Below, in pieces: positions 26,071-39,343 of a stretch of 64,000 bases of DNA. The stretch lies in the NCBI RefSeq assembly GCF_050948175.1, contig NC_135195.1, forward strand, positions 9,638,001 through 9,702,000, written 5' to 3'. A program made the position numbers and the translations under genes. The notes below the pieces were generated by a model. It saw nothing but the letters and a program-made list of their open reading frames with translations. It searched no databases and had not been told where the DNA came from. Numbering within the stretch: the first letter of the stretch is position 1; every line of letters starts with the position of its first letter. The stretch comes from Xylocopa sonorina (Eukaryota; Arthropoda; Insecta; Hymenoptera; Apidae).

Positions 26071-26382
26071 ACGAACCTGGACGTTCGTTCGATCGTTAAC
26101 ATCCTTCAACTTGAACGTATATCTCTCGAACGAGAGACATTTTATTAATACGAATGCTTCTTGAACGCGAATCTATTTCTCAAATTTTAAAATCACCCTC
26201 AAACGTGAATATCAATACAGTTATGCGAACGTTGAGTGTGCCTCTCGAACACGAGCATCGCACAAACGTGGATCTTTCAGTAACGTGGATGTTCTTTGAA
26301 CCTGAATACACTCCATGAACACGAACATATATATTCGTCGAACTCAAACGTTCTAACACAGCCGCATGAACCGCAACATTCG
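26071..26382 (+). repeat. Degenerate array of about 20-bp units
   Basis: Roughly a dozen loosely spaced units follow the pattern TYGAACRYGAAYRTYTYT, for example CTTGAACGCGAATCT, CTCGAACACGAGCAT, TTTGAACCTGAATAC and CATGAACACGAACAT. Spacing is mostly 17-22 bases, with some longer gaps. It looks like an old, diverged minisatellite or a cluster of related binding sites. It has no coding frame. Confidence 0.55.
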
Positions 26383-29300
26383 ACCAGTCATCGAAATTCA
26401 CCCACTCTCTTCGCGTTGCTTGGAAAACCGCGACGATATTCGATAAAGTAGCATAGAAGTGGCAGGGGTTGGGATATTATGGGGATGCAAACAACGACTG
26501 GATAGGGAAGATTACGGCTACACGGAGTCCGAACCAGCACAGAATTAGGGAGCCAACACTTTCGAACGTCCGAGGAGTAAACTAAAATTACTCGAACAAG
26601 GAATAAGTTAAGCATCTGTAGAGGCTCTCGAAGCAGACAGGAAATTCCAACACGGCGTCCCTAGTAATGCAGAGAATCCACTCTCCGGGTACCTCTGTAC
26701 GTTCGATCGGCTACCTGGAGGGTGAATCTGATCTGCAAAGTAAATCTCCGTTGCGTACACCGCTTCACGTGATCCCTCGGATTCCTCTGTTCGCGTCGAG
26801 CGGATCGTTAGTCGGCCCGAAGCCCGCGACGTTCGTCAATCTGCGTCGCGGTTGGAGATCGACGTCGCGTCGGTTCCGCGTAGCCGTAATCCGGTGTGGA
26901 GAACAGCAGAGGCGGAGAATTAGGGTCGCTGCGGAAGATCGGGTGATTTCGATTGCTCGTACGGGGAAACGAGTGGAGAACGACAAACAGGGGGAGGCGG
27001 GATAGGATAGTTGAAAGCTGGGAGTTCCTTTCCGCGTCTAGGCTCGCGATCTATGCTGATCGTCGCGGGCAACGCGCAACGTAATGGCGCGTCCACACGC
27101 GTGCGATCCGATGCGGCTCGCTAATAACGATCGGACTTGGAGCTCTCGGATGTTCGAGAGACGATCGCACGTTGCGTTGCGCCACGCACACGGTTTTTTT
27201 GCATCGAACGCTGCGCTGCGCGTTGCGTTTACACGCGTGTGGAGCAATGTCTTGCGTATCGAGAAACGCTTCTCTCACTTTCGTTCCGTCTCTCTCGTTT
27301 ACGTCGATCCTTCCTTTTTTTTTATTCGTTTCAATCATTCGTTTTCGCTTCTAATCCTTCGTTTCGTTCGTTAACCTTTCGTCTATCCTTCTCTTCCTCT
27401 CCGCCTTTCGTTCTCGTCTACTCATATAAAACATTCACACACGCCTCGCGTACCTCTAAGTAGTCTCATTTTTACTTTTATTGCTTTGAAATTCCGAATC
27501 GAAGACGCAAACGGCTCGCCTCAGCCGACGCTAAAACGTCACGTGGAGAATGATGCGCGGAGAAAGGACGGGAAACATTGGGGTTACGGGCAGAATGGGG
27601 ATGATTTGCGAAAAGTTTCACTTTTCCGTGTGAAGGGGTCGGGGGTCGGGGGAGCGAAGGGAGGAAATGGGGTACGTTTACGTTGGGGAACTTCGTTAGA
27701 TAATTAGTCAAACGATGACACCATGTAACGTTCGTAAAAACGGTGGATTATTAGCATAGTAAATATCTCGTTAATGTTTATATCTTCGTCATACATACTT
27801 CTTACACTTTGCATTCTGTATGTGTGTTTTGCCTTGTCTGTATGCGTGTCTATGTGCGTGGCTATTCGAGAGTATCTCTGTACTGTTATAATTGATATCA
27901 TTCTATCATCGTCCCTCTTCGTTCCGCGATTACGTTGTTATACGTATATTTTTAATGTGCGTCGGTGTGCACGGGCTTTTACGACGGTGTTTCTCTCTTC
28001 CTTAGGCCTTAATCAGTGCCATCGCGCGAAATACGTATTCGCAAGGTTTATAGATCCTTCGAGTATTCATCGATCTTTCGTGTATTCGCTTGCTTTCGTA
28101 CGAAGGAATAATTTTAATTGCATCGTTCATGGGAATGATAAGTGACAACAGGAATAATGATTCGAGATGAAACTAGAATCGTCTTGTTGCGAGTTGTTTG
28201 CAGGCAGGAGATTTACAGATATTTCAAAATTCCCCGCTTCTCTGCAGTCGACTCTATCGGTCGATTAGTTTCGAAGTCCCGTGGAAATTCACGGGATTCG
28301 AGGCTTCGAGGACTCGATGAAACGAGCCTTCTGACGGCGGTGAGCAAAACGTGATGTATTTTAATCAACTACTCCTGCGCATCATTTAACTCTATGAAAT
28401 TCCTCGTCTTGACGAGTTATGTTACTCAGAATGTACGATGAAAATGATGCTCGAACAAAATTTCCAACTATAAGCTAGCCACGATAGACAACCGTAAATG
28501 TGAACTATTACTGCAAGGTATATCAGAGTGCAAACGATATTGACGGGGAAATTGCAATCGAGGAGGCGGCAGATTAAAACGATCGGGCTGCGAACGGGAC
28601 TTCTTCTCTCTCGCAGCGTAATAAGTTTATAACCGCGTAAAAATATAATCCGATAGCTCCCTCGTTCTATATATAGCCAGAAATCGCGTCGACCGAGCCG
28701 GCAATTAATAACGCAGTCCCCGGCGTCGATCATTAAACGGCGAGACTAATTGGAGCCGCTCGAACGGCACCCGTGCCGCGCGCAACGTGGAAATCCGTCC
28801 CACGATGAAAATCGCTCCGAAAACACGTGCCACCGAAACGATCAGTTCTGGATAAACGAGATCCTGCTGAAATCATACCGTTCCATACGGGAATCCATAC
28901 GTCGGAAAATATATTCTCGCTTCTTGCCCCGCGTTAATCCATTGCTTTATAACCCTTTTTTCCAATGAGTCATCCGTCCCACTGTTCGTTGCAACTCATA
29001 CACTTTTAACAACTAAGAGTAGAATAATATCTGGCTAATCGCGTGCTGCATGATTTCACGTTATAAGGCAATGAGTTAATTAATCGAGGGGCTCCACGAT
29101 TTTGCATTTAATTACTGACGGATATATCGCACATTTGTACAGAAGCGTAACGAGCTCTAAATTTGTCACGTTCCGTTTATCAGGGAGTAGCAATTTGTTA
29201 ATTTGCAGCGCTTTGTTATCTCGGTCTTGTTACGTCGATTCGGAATTCGAGAATATACGACGATCTTGCGAAATTACAACGATTCCAGTAAGTGAGAAAA

Positions 29301-30773
29301 TCATGGTTTCTGAGTCGTGTCAGTTCTGCGACAAATGACGCGATATACTTTAATTGGCAATGTCGAGCATGACGCGTTTCTGTCCGTTTTATTAGAAAAA
29401 TATATATTGTCGTTATTTGAACGTTTCGACTATTGGAACCTATGATTTGAATAATACTTGTCGATATTGGTCCGGACGCGCGGAAATTATTCGAACGACC
29501 CCAACGATCATCGCCATCTGCGCCCGACGCTGTAACACCGTCGGGGCGTATATTTAACTGAAAAATCGGCTCCGAGCGAGCCGTTTAGAGGAGCGGCCTC
29601 GATCGATTGATTTTTCGGCAAATAGACCGGGTATTACAGTCGAGGATCGGAAATTCACCGGCGCAATATCGTTTGCCAGACTTTTAGAGAGAAATTGGGC
29701 TCGCGTATAAAACTACCGTAAATTTCTTTTCAAGAGTGACCAACGTTTAATTTAGAATAGTATTAATATATACTAGCGACGAAAAATATACTCTGAAACA
29801 AATTCATTTCTTTTACGTACCCTATCCCTTAACGTTAATTTCAAAAATAAAAATTCAAGATAAACTGTTAAACATTTTCTATGTTATTTACGTATATATA
29901 CTGGAAAATCGTACTTTAACTATATTAATATTATACGTATTATCTTAAAAGTCGAAATCCTATAAATTATTTATATGGATTATTTCACGTTCCTCGTCGC
30001 AAGCCAATATTGAAGCAAAAATTAGGCATCGCTGTTTCGCGAACTGTCCAAGCCTGTCGTCCTATATGTAGATACGTGTATGTATAGCGTAAGAAAATAT
30101 TAAATGAAAGTTCCACAAGGATAATTACGAATGCACGCAACCGGTCTTCTCTGTATCGTTAATAACGTTACTCGAGAGGGTAGTAATCGGAACTACCCTA
30201 AGAAGCAACAAAGTTTAAAACGCTCGAGTGTCGTCTGAAAAATCAATATACCGGCGCGCATTGTTTCGAACAGAAGCCCCCTCGTAAAGTTCGTTTTCTG
30301 AAACAGCTTTCGTTACCCTGGCGATTAGCGGCGAGTCAACATCCAGCAAGGATCTCGATCTCTCGCGAAACGCCCCCGCGAACGACAGGCATGTAAAAAG
30401 TTGCCGCGCGACACAACCGACACACGAGAACAAGGACCACCTTAAGGGGATGAAACGTGTACTTGTTTGCGTTGCACTCGAAACACGTATATGAGAATGA
30501 TGTGTATACTGCTCTATGCCTCCTCTCAATCTGTCCCTGTTTCTTTTGTCTTCCCTCGTGTTAACGTACCGCCTCGTTCCGCTTGCGTACGCGCGTGTAC
30601 GTGTGTATGCGGTGAATTTATACGTATCGTACGTGTGTCACTATCTGCTCGTCCCTTCGGAGTGTGCTTTTATCGTTACCATAATCAGTCGAAAAGCTAT
30701 GCGCGTAATATCGTAATAATGTACCATATATCATATACGTACGTAAATAAATATATATATACAAGATAACGTT
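26383..30773. other. No gene recognised; mixed sequence with one inverted-repeat candidate
   Basis: CpG-rich at 26.75-27.25 kb, with T-rich plus-strand sequence at 27.28-27.45 kb. At 28.28 kb TCCCGTG and CACGGGA form a 7-bp hairpin around GAAATT. A donor-like CCA|GTAAGTG occurs at about 29.29 kb, but no convincing exon precedes it. No RNA gene was recognised. Confidence 0.5.
27092..27243. mobile_element. Inverted-repeat unit, possible MITE relic
   Basis: TCCACACGCGTG (27092-27103) and its exact reverse complement CACGCGTGTGGA (27232-27243) bound a 152-bp CpG-rich segment with no coding sense. Inside, CTCTCG and CGAGAG form a small hairpin near 27.14 kb. Alternating CG/CA/TG composition makes chance matches easier here, so this is weaker than the units at 12.26 and 39.25 kb. 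Confidence 0.3.
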
Positions 30774-30813
30774 AAATATATATATATATATAATATAATA
30801 TATATATATACTA
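30774..30813. repeat. (TA)n repeat, imperfect
   Basis: A TA run interrupted by ATAAT units, in a wider AT-rich block at 30.72-30.83 kb. Confidence 0.9.
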
Positions 30814-31468
30814 TGTATTTCCACGTGTATATCACCTTATATCTGCGCGAGAATCGATCGTTTAGCCATGTTACCGTTCACCATGTAGGTAGTCGAGTGC
30901 GAAAATGAGTGAGCGAGCGACTGATCCCGAGAATATGAAACCCTCGAGTTCAACTGTTTAACGAGTCACGACGTTAAGCTGGACGTCCCAATACGCGAGG
31001 AACGCGCGTGCCCAACGTTCCACGTAGCCAAGACCCTGCTTTTCTATTCTCCTAGCCGCGTTTCACGGCTGCTCGATTTCGAAATCGGATGTGGTCGGCA
31101 CGTGCATTGGGCACACGCGTACATCGCGTACTGAAACGTTCAACTTTAGACCGGAGAGTCGTGTGTGCCGATTGAAACGTTCGCGCCGCGATTCATCCCC
31201 CGGTTGAACATCCGACCGATGCGTCCCCATTGCTCCTTCCCCTGCACCTAATACGTATATATGTATCTATTCGTACCTCCATTCATTGTCATCTACGAAC
31301 TCCTAATAACGGTCAGCTCGCGTACGTTCTTATTTTCCCTGTTTTCCACCGTTTCAACCATCCCTACCACTTTTTTCCTTCCCTCCTCGACACCGAGGGT
31401 ACGTCGACGCGCGCCATCGTTCACCGCGAGATCATCGCGCTCTGCCCTACTTTTCTCCACCCTCTGTC

Positions 31469-31514
<46 letters not shown>

Positions 31515-33834
31515 ATCTGCCATTTCACCCTCTGTCCCTTAACGTACTCGATTAGCGGATACGAAATATAACGGATCTGTCAGCTTCGTGCGTCTCTCGT
31601 TCGTCGTTCACGCGGCCTTACTTAAGTAACTAGGCTATAGGAGCGGTGGGCAGTTACGTGGCATATTTTCTCCCTCTCTGTCCCTTCGTACCTCTACCTC
31701 ACTCTTCCTTACTCCACTAACCCTCGTCGTTTCTCGTTCTCTGTTACTTTATTTTTTTGTTCTTTTTTTTTTCGTTTTTATTTACTGATTTTTTTCGGTT
31801 CTTTAAATTGAATTATCGAATAGCACGGGACGCTTGTCATGGTCGGTCGAGTAGCATCTTGCTGGTGAAACGCTCTCCCGTTCGGCTTCTTTATTTCACG
31901 ACTGATTTATGTAATTGTATTTCTTTCGCTGTTGGAACTCGTTCAGATCCAGGAACGAGATATCCTTCGAACGAATTTTTACGTTCGTTCATTGTTTGAC
32001 CGAGATATCGCGCGAAATGGCTTTCGACGCGTCCTGTGCAGACTCACGTCCGTGGTATTGCCCAGAACGCTCGCATCGAGTGAAACTGACTGCTGGCGAT
32101 TTTCAAGTAAACATTTATTCGTTCTTTTATTCGTTAACAGGTCGCAACGCGAGGTGTACAGAAAGTAAACGGAAGAAATAAACACATGAAATGTACACAG
32201 AGAAAAATATGATTATATTCTTAATGAAGAGAGATACAGCTTTGAAAAAGAAGCGAATGGGATCAACAAAATGTAACAGACCACGTTAATGCTATCATAT
32301 TTGGTCCTAATGATATTACTGCGGAAAATTACATTTCTTCTCGTATATCCTTATTTCCGTTATACATTCTGCAAACTATGCGTCTATAATACGCGGAATA
32401 ATTTGAAAAACGAACGGGTGCCTCGAGAAAACGCTAAGCGAGCGACAACGAGTCGCGAGGTGCCTCCTCGCAAACGGCAAGTCTGTAAATGCGGAAGAAA
32501 TGTGAATTTTCGTGATTGCGCGGCGGCCATTCGATCCGCGAGGGGTTCCGCCTAGCCACGTTACGGAAATCGAGTCGAGTGGCGGAAAAATGTGTGCCGA
32601 ATGCCTCGCGTGCCCCGGTTTGTTGGCCACTCGGCCGTCATTCAGTTCTGGCAACGACGAACGGATTTATCGGTAAACGAATTCCTCCCGTTCCGGCCTC
32701 GTTCCGCGAGCCACCCTCCGGTCCCATTAGGGATGTTTCTCGCCGCTCGTTTCACGGCTGACTTCGCCCGTTGTGCGGCGAAACCGGCCGCAGACTAATC
32801 GCGAGCAAGTTTTCGCGATTGGAAAAGGGACGGGAATCAACAGGATCTCTGACGATTAAGCCATGAATGCCTGTGCAAAGTCACAATATTCTTAGGGGCA
32901 CGCGTACGCGTGTAACTGGACAAATGGAACCTACGTAAAACTTTGTAGTGCAGACTTGAGAGAGCGCAGTGAGAAATTCGATAAAATAAGAAGGGGGGGA
33001 CGAATTAAAATAATCGGGGAAAATGGTGGAGAGACGAGGGCCGATCGATCGAATTAAAATAATTGAAGTGGACCCGGGAGTAAGCGGGAAAGTCTATAAT
33101 CGTGAATAAAAAAGAAAAGAAGAGAAACGTCCCGTTGATCGGCGTTCCATTTCTTGAAAAAAACTTTTAATCTCCCCTGATGGATCGAACGGATCGCGGA
33201 TCTGATTCAAGTTTTTTTTCCACCGGACACATTAGCTACCCTTTATTGCTGCGATGCTACTGACCGACCATTGGCTACGCGTCCGCCTAATAGTCTTTTA
33301 CGTTAATTAAAAACCTATGATGTCCCATCATTACGCGTCTTTCTTTAAAAGATTAACCACGCTACATTAATATAAATATATATGTTTATATGTATATATA
33401 TATATGGATGTATGTATATATTTATATAATATGAATATGGTATTTTTGTTTTACAGCAACTAGGATTCTTTAATTCTACGGTACAGTATTTCAATTCATT
33501 TTTTTTATTTTAAATTCTTACGTCGGGAATGTTATACGAGCGGGTCGATGTCTCTATATAATTCGCACTTACGGGGATTATTACGAATCGATAAGGGGAT
33601 GGTAGACTTGTCGTACACGTGGGGGCAGGGGGTGGTATATTAGCGGGACATGTATTTCTGTGTGTATAGGGAACGTTACGCGTACATTATATTCATATTT
33701 CTTCTTTTCTTTCTCTTTTAATATCAATCTGTTTACCGCATCGTATCGGTTAATATTAATAATACGGTGCAGTCCTGGATGACGCTTGGTCATCCGTTGT
33801 TGTTCATCTTGTTGTTATTATTATCATTACAATA
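30814..33834. other. No gene recognised; mixed sequence
   Basis: CpG-rich sequence to 31.2 kb, a pyrimidine-rich plus-strand stretch at 31.2-31.8 kb including the CT repeat, then mixed sequence to 33.3 kb. From 33.36 to 33.5 kb the sequence turns TA-rich. The 14-bp palindrome CGATTTCGAAATCG lies near 31.07 kb. No exon is evident. Confidence 0.55.
31476..31511. repeat. (CT)n microsatellite
   Basis: Eighteen CT units, embedded in a wider CT-rich plus-strand region. Confidence 0.95.
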
Positions 33835-33902
33835 ATTAATAATCATAATCATAATAATAATAATAATAATAGTAATTAATAATCATATATATATTTATAT
33901 AT
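33835..33902. repeat. AAT/AATC trinucleotide-rich repeat
   Basis: ATAATC units pass into seven or so AAT units and then TA-rich sequence. Confidence 0.85.
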
Positions 33903-35224
33903 CATACACAGAGCGTAAGTATATAATTATTTATCGTCATATATATATTTAGATTTAAATATTACTTTTTAAACTTTTATAACGTTTCATAGATCGAAAA
34001 ATAAATATAAAAATAAACCGGGCATTTAGATATTAATATTTTTGTATTAATAATTTTTATTTTTTTTCTCATCTTTTCCTCCCTTCCACTTCCCTTCTTT
34101 TTTTTACTCTTACTCTTACTCTTTCTCTCTCTCTTTCTCTCTCATATCTATTCATCATAGCGTATCCTTCCTCTTTTCTTTTTTTTTTTTTTATTTTCTC
34201 TTTCGTCTCCTTTCTCTTAAAACATTTCTCCGTCTCCTCACTCGCCTTTATTCATTTCTACCACGAATCACGATGCATCGGAAAACGATTCGACGAACGA
34301 TCTCGACCGCCTCTTTCTATGCAACTCTATCAGTTCTTTCGGACACTTATTCACTCGTTTAGCGTTTGCTTTTTACAGATTTTGTTTTGTGCGTATGTTA
34401 AAACGCCGGTGATCGGCGCTTGCCGCTAAACGATCAGTGGTAACGCATTCGTTGAAGAGCCATAGAATCATTTCAGCTTCCAGTTTACAATCTTTCGTAT
34501 GTCCCTTATTATTAGTCGTCATCTTCATATCTTTTACGATTATTAAACCCAAGAGTCCGCAGTATTTCTTGCCGGGATTTTACTGCGGCGTAACTCCATC
34601 GCAAGAAACGCATCGGTGGTGATCGCTAATTAACCGTGGCCTTTTTATTGTTGCAGTCTCACTTGTTACTTCTTTCGCTGATCTCTTCGTGTGTATTCCC
34701 AATTATCACCCTCTTTCATTCGCGCATCGTTCGATCGAAACGTTTCCCAAACACAGCGACGATCGTGATCGATCGATTTGAGCCCAACGCGAATCACGTG
34801 TCCAAGTGCAAATGAGCCACACGCGCCAGTTCATTAATTACGATAGATAAGATCTCTCTCCCTCTCTCCCTTCCTCCGTTTTCATTCTTACATTTTTTTT
34901 TTGTCATTTTGTTTGTATGTTTTGTTTTGTTTTGTTTGAGCATTTTGCAACGTTCACGAGAAAGTATAAAATTAATTAATTACTCTTTTAAATCACGTGC
35001 TCTCGGTGTCACTCATTCTCTCCCCCTCTCTCGCACGGCTCTTTCTCTCCCTCTCTTTCTCGCCTAATTATTTTAATCGCCCGTCCTCTTTTAAATGATT
35101 CTCCATCTCCCGCGTCTACGTTCCACCCTCTCTTACTTTCTCACTCTTATTCTCTTTCTATTTTTTTTTTCTTTTTTTTTTATCTCTGTTTATTTCCGTC
35201 GATAGCAGAATATCGACGATTCTT

Positions 35225-35244
35225 CGAGAACCGTTCGGTTCTCG
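35225..35244. repeat. Hairpin with 9-bp perfect arms
   Basis: CGAGAACCG and CGGTTCTCG flank a TT centre. It stands out from the surrounding T-rich sequence. Function unknown. Confidence 0.7.
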
Positions 35245-35721
35245 ATTACTTAATTTTCAATTAATATCGCGCGTGTCTCTCTTCTCTCCTTAAATATCTC
35301 TATTTTATTTTCTTTCCTTTTTTTTTCTTCTAAGTCGTCGTTCTCGATTTCCACATTGACGCCTCTTCTTTCTCTATCTTCCTCTCGTCAAACGACTGCG
35401 AATATTTATGTTCGTATGTATATATATAATATATGTAATGCGTGTATATATAGATACACCTGGATCGATACAGTTTACATATAAATGCGAATGCGCGTGT
35501 TTTCATTTCGGTGTGTTTCAGTGTATCGTCCGAATGTGAATGTACGTGTTCGTGTGTGATGATGTCTATTGTGAACTGTACGGTATACGCGTTTATCGCC
35601 GCCTACACGCTCGTGTCCGTGTGTCCCATCTCGTTTAATTACTCGACAAATACAATTATTTAATATATACTATATATATGCGTACGTTCCTCTCTCTTTG
35701 CCATCTTGTTCTCTCACACTC

Positions 35722-35723
<2 letters not shown>

Positions 35724-35754
<31 letters not shown>
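35724..35754. repeat. (CT)n microsatellite
   Basis: About fifteen CT units in pyrimidine-rich sequence. Confidence 0.95.
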
Positions 35755-35756
<2 letters not shown>

Positions 35757-35872
35757 CTCTCCCTTTCTCGAAAACGCGTCGCATAGACAAAAATGTTCTC
35801 TATCGTCTAGGATCGTTATCATAATAAAATAGAAAAAACCTCGTTTTCACCAGAGGTCACGGCTCTATACTA

Positions 35873-36017
35873 TAATAATAATAATAATGTCAGGATGTAT
35901 AATAATAATATATATAATATATAATATATATAAATATCTATATATGTAATACGCGCCTTATAATTTACATACATAATATGTAATTTTTTTTTAATATATA
36001 TATATATATATATATTT
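35873..36017. repeat. AAT- and TA-rich simple-repeat block
   Basis: AAT units at the start, mixed TA/ATAAT in the middle, then a T run and a (TA)n run to the end. Confidence 0.85.
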
Positions 36018-37692
36018 TTGTTTTATATTCATATATTCATATATTCATTTTTAATATATATTTATGTATTTGCTTAATATTAAATTTATTCATCTTTTTT
36101 TCTCGCACCTTTGCAGATATCTCTGGCAACACCCCTGCCAGCTACTACGTTTTACGAATTTCTTATTTTCTCTCTGTCGTTTCATTTTTTCTTTTTTTTT
36201 TTCTTTTTTTGTCAGTTTTTCACTTTTTTTATTTTTCCATTTTGGCTCCGAACCACGTGCGGTTAACTCTACGCAATTGAAAACGAGTTCGCGTATTCGA
36301 GATCTAGCTAACGTACCTAATAATGCTCGTGGATGTTCAAAACTAGGAGATCGTCGACGAGACCGCGATCCCCACCGATCGGTCGTTCCATTCAATTTAA
36401 GTCATTTAAATATTTTAGTTCTATCTCTTTCAATGCACCTATACCTCTCTCTCCCCCTATATATCTTCTCTTTCCCGCTTTTTTTCTTTTTCTATTCTTT
36501 TTCTTATGGAATTTGGACAATCACGCAGTCACGCGTGCAGAAGATAGCTTCACGACAAACGAATCAACTGGCTTCAGCAAACGATTGTTGGACGCGATTA
36601 ATTCGGAAATAGGTAACATAATAATATCGCGTGTAAAATGATGTGTTAAGGGAGAAGTTGCGATTCATCGCATCGTTTCGACGACATTACCGGTCGCGTG
36701 AACACGAAGATTAATTATAGGAAACTAGAGAGGGAAAAAAAATAGCATCGATTTATCATCGGTGGGGCGGACGCGGACGGGGGTGGGCAACCCTCTTGCC
36801 GTTCGTTCAACGTTCACTAGCACCTGCGCTGAAAAAAAAAATGCCCGGCCGTTTGCTCCGTAAACATTGCACATCGTTAAACACTTCTAGAACTATAAAT
36901 ACGCGATGTCGAAGCTGCGAAATTTACGTTCGAAAATCGCTAGAAGAACGAAGAACCGAGGATGACGTGCAACCCATAACCCACGATCATTGTAATAATT
37001 TCCATTGAAAGACACTGGTTCAGATCTGAAATTCTCACAGTTTTACTTGTATCGTAATTGAACAAATGAATCGTTGAAACAATTTGGAGATAACAAAGTA
37101 TAAATCATTATTAGAGACGTGTGTCGCGAATGAGAACCACTGCAGGCGACGAGCTTCGTGGCAGCAACTAATAAATGCACCCTAGACATCGATACGTTTT
37201 ATAAACGTCTCCCACTAAATGCTCGCTGTCGAGGCGTCTACGACAGCCTGGCAAGCGTTCTGCGATCTTTAAAATGGCCTGTAAATGCTATTTCAGACGA
37301 ATAAAAACTCATCAAACGAGTGGACACGTAATTGCAAGAAAGTCGTCGAGGATAAATAGTTTCGAGCGTGTGAAGAACGCATGAGCCTAACGAAGTCCCT
37401 AGAAAAAACCAACCCCTATCTCGACATAAGCGAAACGGTCTTCCAAAAGTCCTCGAAACGGCTGAAGAACGGATCCATTTGCATGAAACCCGCGAACGTT
37501 GCTTGACACGGTTGGTTTCGCACCCTGCAGCCGTCGATCTCGATACGTCAATCTAATCGTGGACTGAGAATCACTGGGACGTTGTAAGAGGGTGGTCGAG
37601 CAGGGCGTCGCCGCGTCTCCACGACCCCCACGAGCTATCGACCGAGAGAGAAGAGAGAAAGAGAATCGGCGGTTAGAAAGCGAGAAAGAGAG

Positions 37693-37694
<2 letters not shown>

Positions 37695-37737
<43 letters not shown>
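37695..37737. repeat. (GA)n microsatellite
   Basis: More than twenty GA units, the longest uninterrupted dinucleotide run seen here, with purine-rich flanks from 37.64 to 37.83 kb. Confidence 0.95.
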
Positions 37738-37738
<1 letters not shown>

Positions 37739-37918
37739 GGAGGGAGGCGAAGAGACAGAGGGGTATAGAAAAGAGTAGCAGGAGGGACGAGAGAAGAAAA
37801 GGAGGATAAAGGGTGTAAAAGAAAGGGAGAAATAACGTGGCCCGTGCAAGAGCGAGTAGGAAAGGAATACGAGGCATTTACTATAGTCTCGCGAAACAGT
37901 TACACCCTGTGATATATA

Positions 37919-38599
37919 TTATATATATACACATGTAAGTATATACACGTACATACATATCGTTCCCCCTGGCCGTCGAAGAGACTTCCGAACCCTTAAA
38001 GGCGAACGGAGGAGAGCGAAGGGGGCAAAAAGTGACGCGTTAAAATTTGCAACGGATGAACGTGCAAATACAGAGGGTTGGCCGGGAATGATGAATTTCA
38101 AGGAAATCGCGATTAAATCGAGAGTGTTTGATTGCGGAGACTGAAATTGATGGGTACGGGAATTAGAGGACACGGTACGGTTATCCGTTACATAAGCGTG
38201 TACGATATACGGATTGCGCGTAATGGCTGGGATGACGTGCAGGGGGTAGAGGTGAATAATTGCTGTGCGCGTGAAGAGGAGTCGCGATGGGAGGGGAGTA
38301 CTTTTTAAGTAATTGCAGGATCGATCGATATTTAAAAAATAGAATAATCCAGACGGTGCCCCGCGTCGAACTGAAGCGAGGTCCTCGTACCAAGCGTTCG
38401 AACGGGTGAGACAAAAAAAAAATGGCCGCGGGCGTACGATTGAAAACTGAACCCGAGACGCGCGAACAGGCCAAGAGGTAAACGCGATAACCCCGAACAA
38501 TTTGCTTTTCGAACGTGAGAATCGCGCGGACGGCGGTGTTCGTAATAAAACTAAGCTCTGCCGATAAAACGTGGCAGTTAAAAGTGCATCCGGCTGCAA
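37919..38599 (-). other. Long open frame of 226 codons, probably not a gene
   Basis: The minus-strand frame opens just after a stop near 38630 and ends in a TA-rich run. It has no in-frame ATG near its start, since the first codon counted is TTG. The translation shows no domain, contains a Phe run from a T tract, and its C-terminal residues come from microsatellite-like sequence. Codon use is not GC-ending as in the MEX3 exon. Chance is likely. Confidence 0.1.
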
Positions 38600-39250
38600 G
38601 GCGTCCCGGAGATCGCGACGCGATTACTGGTTTCACCGGGGCGAGCCGTGGCCGTTCTAAGGCTTCCCTCGGATCGTCGCACGATCCAGATCAGCGTCGC
38701 GGAACCGCGTCGTGACGCTGACCCGCCGCACCGACCTTGAAAACGAAGCTCAAACCCCCGTAACGCGTCTGCATTCTAACGAGGCTCCGTGTCCCGATGA
38801 TGGAGATGGGAAAGATCCGAGCGGGACGGCGAGGAGAACGAAAGGAGAGAACGGACGGGTGACGCGGATGGAGGGAGGTCGAAGGACCTTTACCCTGTCC
38901 CCTGACCCTCGTGGTAACGACCGAGGCGCAAAAAATCGAGATCCATATCTGAATGGAAAGCTCCAGATTCCTATACAATGAAGATTTTGTGTTAAATCGA
39001 GATATCGCTCCTCTTCACTGCCTTTTTTCTCGGTTCAGGCTTAACCGCTCTGGTAGGGTCCTGTCTCCCCTAATGGTGTATCCATTAATAATGGTTTATA
39101 ATTACGTAACGTGCAGTCAAATCTGGATAACTGTCGGTTAAATCGAACGTGATGAATTTCTCTGTCAATTTGGAAGAACTATTTTTGTCCAATGCAAAGC
39201 TTCTCTTAACGTGCGATCATTTATGGCCGCCAGAACAGTTAAGTCGAACG

Positions 39251-39343
39251 TTAAGCCGGTTACACGCGTTCAGACAGGCATGCCAAGTCTGCCTGCACAG
39301 GCAAGCCTGACAGGTTTTCTTAAACGTGTGTAGCCAGCTTTAA
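39251..39343. mobile_element. Fold-back element with TTAA flanks (candidate MITE)
   Basis: Outer arms AAGCCGGTTACACGCGTT (39253-39270) and, read in reverse, AAGCTGGCTACACACGTT match at 15 of 18 positions, all three differences being transitions. Inner arms GACAGGCATGCC (39273-39284) and GGCAAGCCTGAC (39300-39311) match at 10 of 12. The loop is 15 bases. TTAA occurs at both ends (39251-39254 and 39340-39343), which suits a TTAA target-site duplication as made by piggyBac-type transposases. No coding capacity. Superfamily is inference. Confidence 0.55.

Larger units (their letters stand above)
33903..37694. other. No gene recognised; strongly T/C-rich plus strand
   Basis: From 34.0 to 36.5 kb the plus strand is dominated by T and CT runs, so a minus-strand transcript would be A- and GA-rich. 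It includes a TTTTG repeat near 34.91-34.94 kb, a CT repeat, AAT and TA repeats at 35.87-36.02 kb and the palindrome at 35225-35244. From 36.6 kb the sequence is mixed. This could be long 3'UTR or intergenic sequence. Confidence 0.5.
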
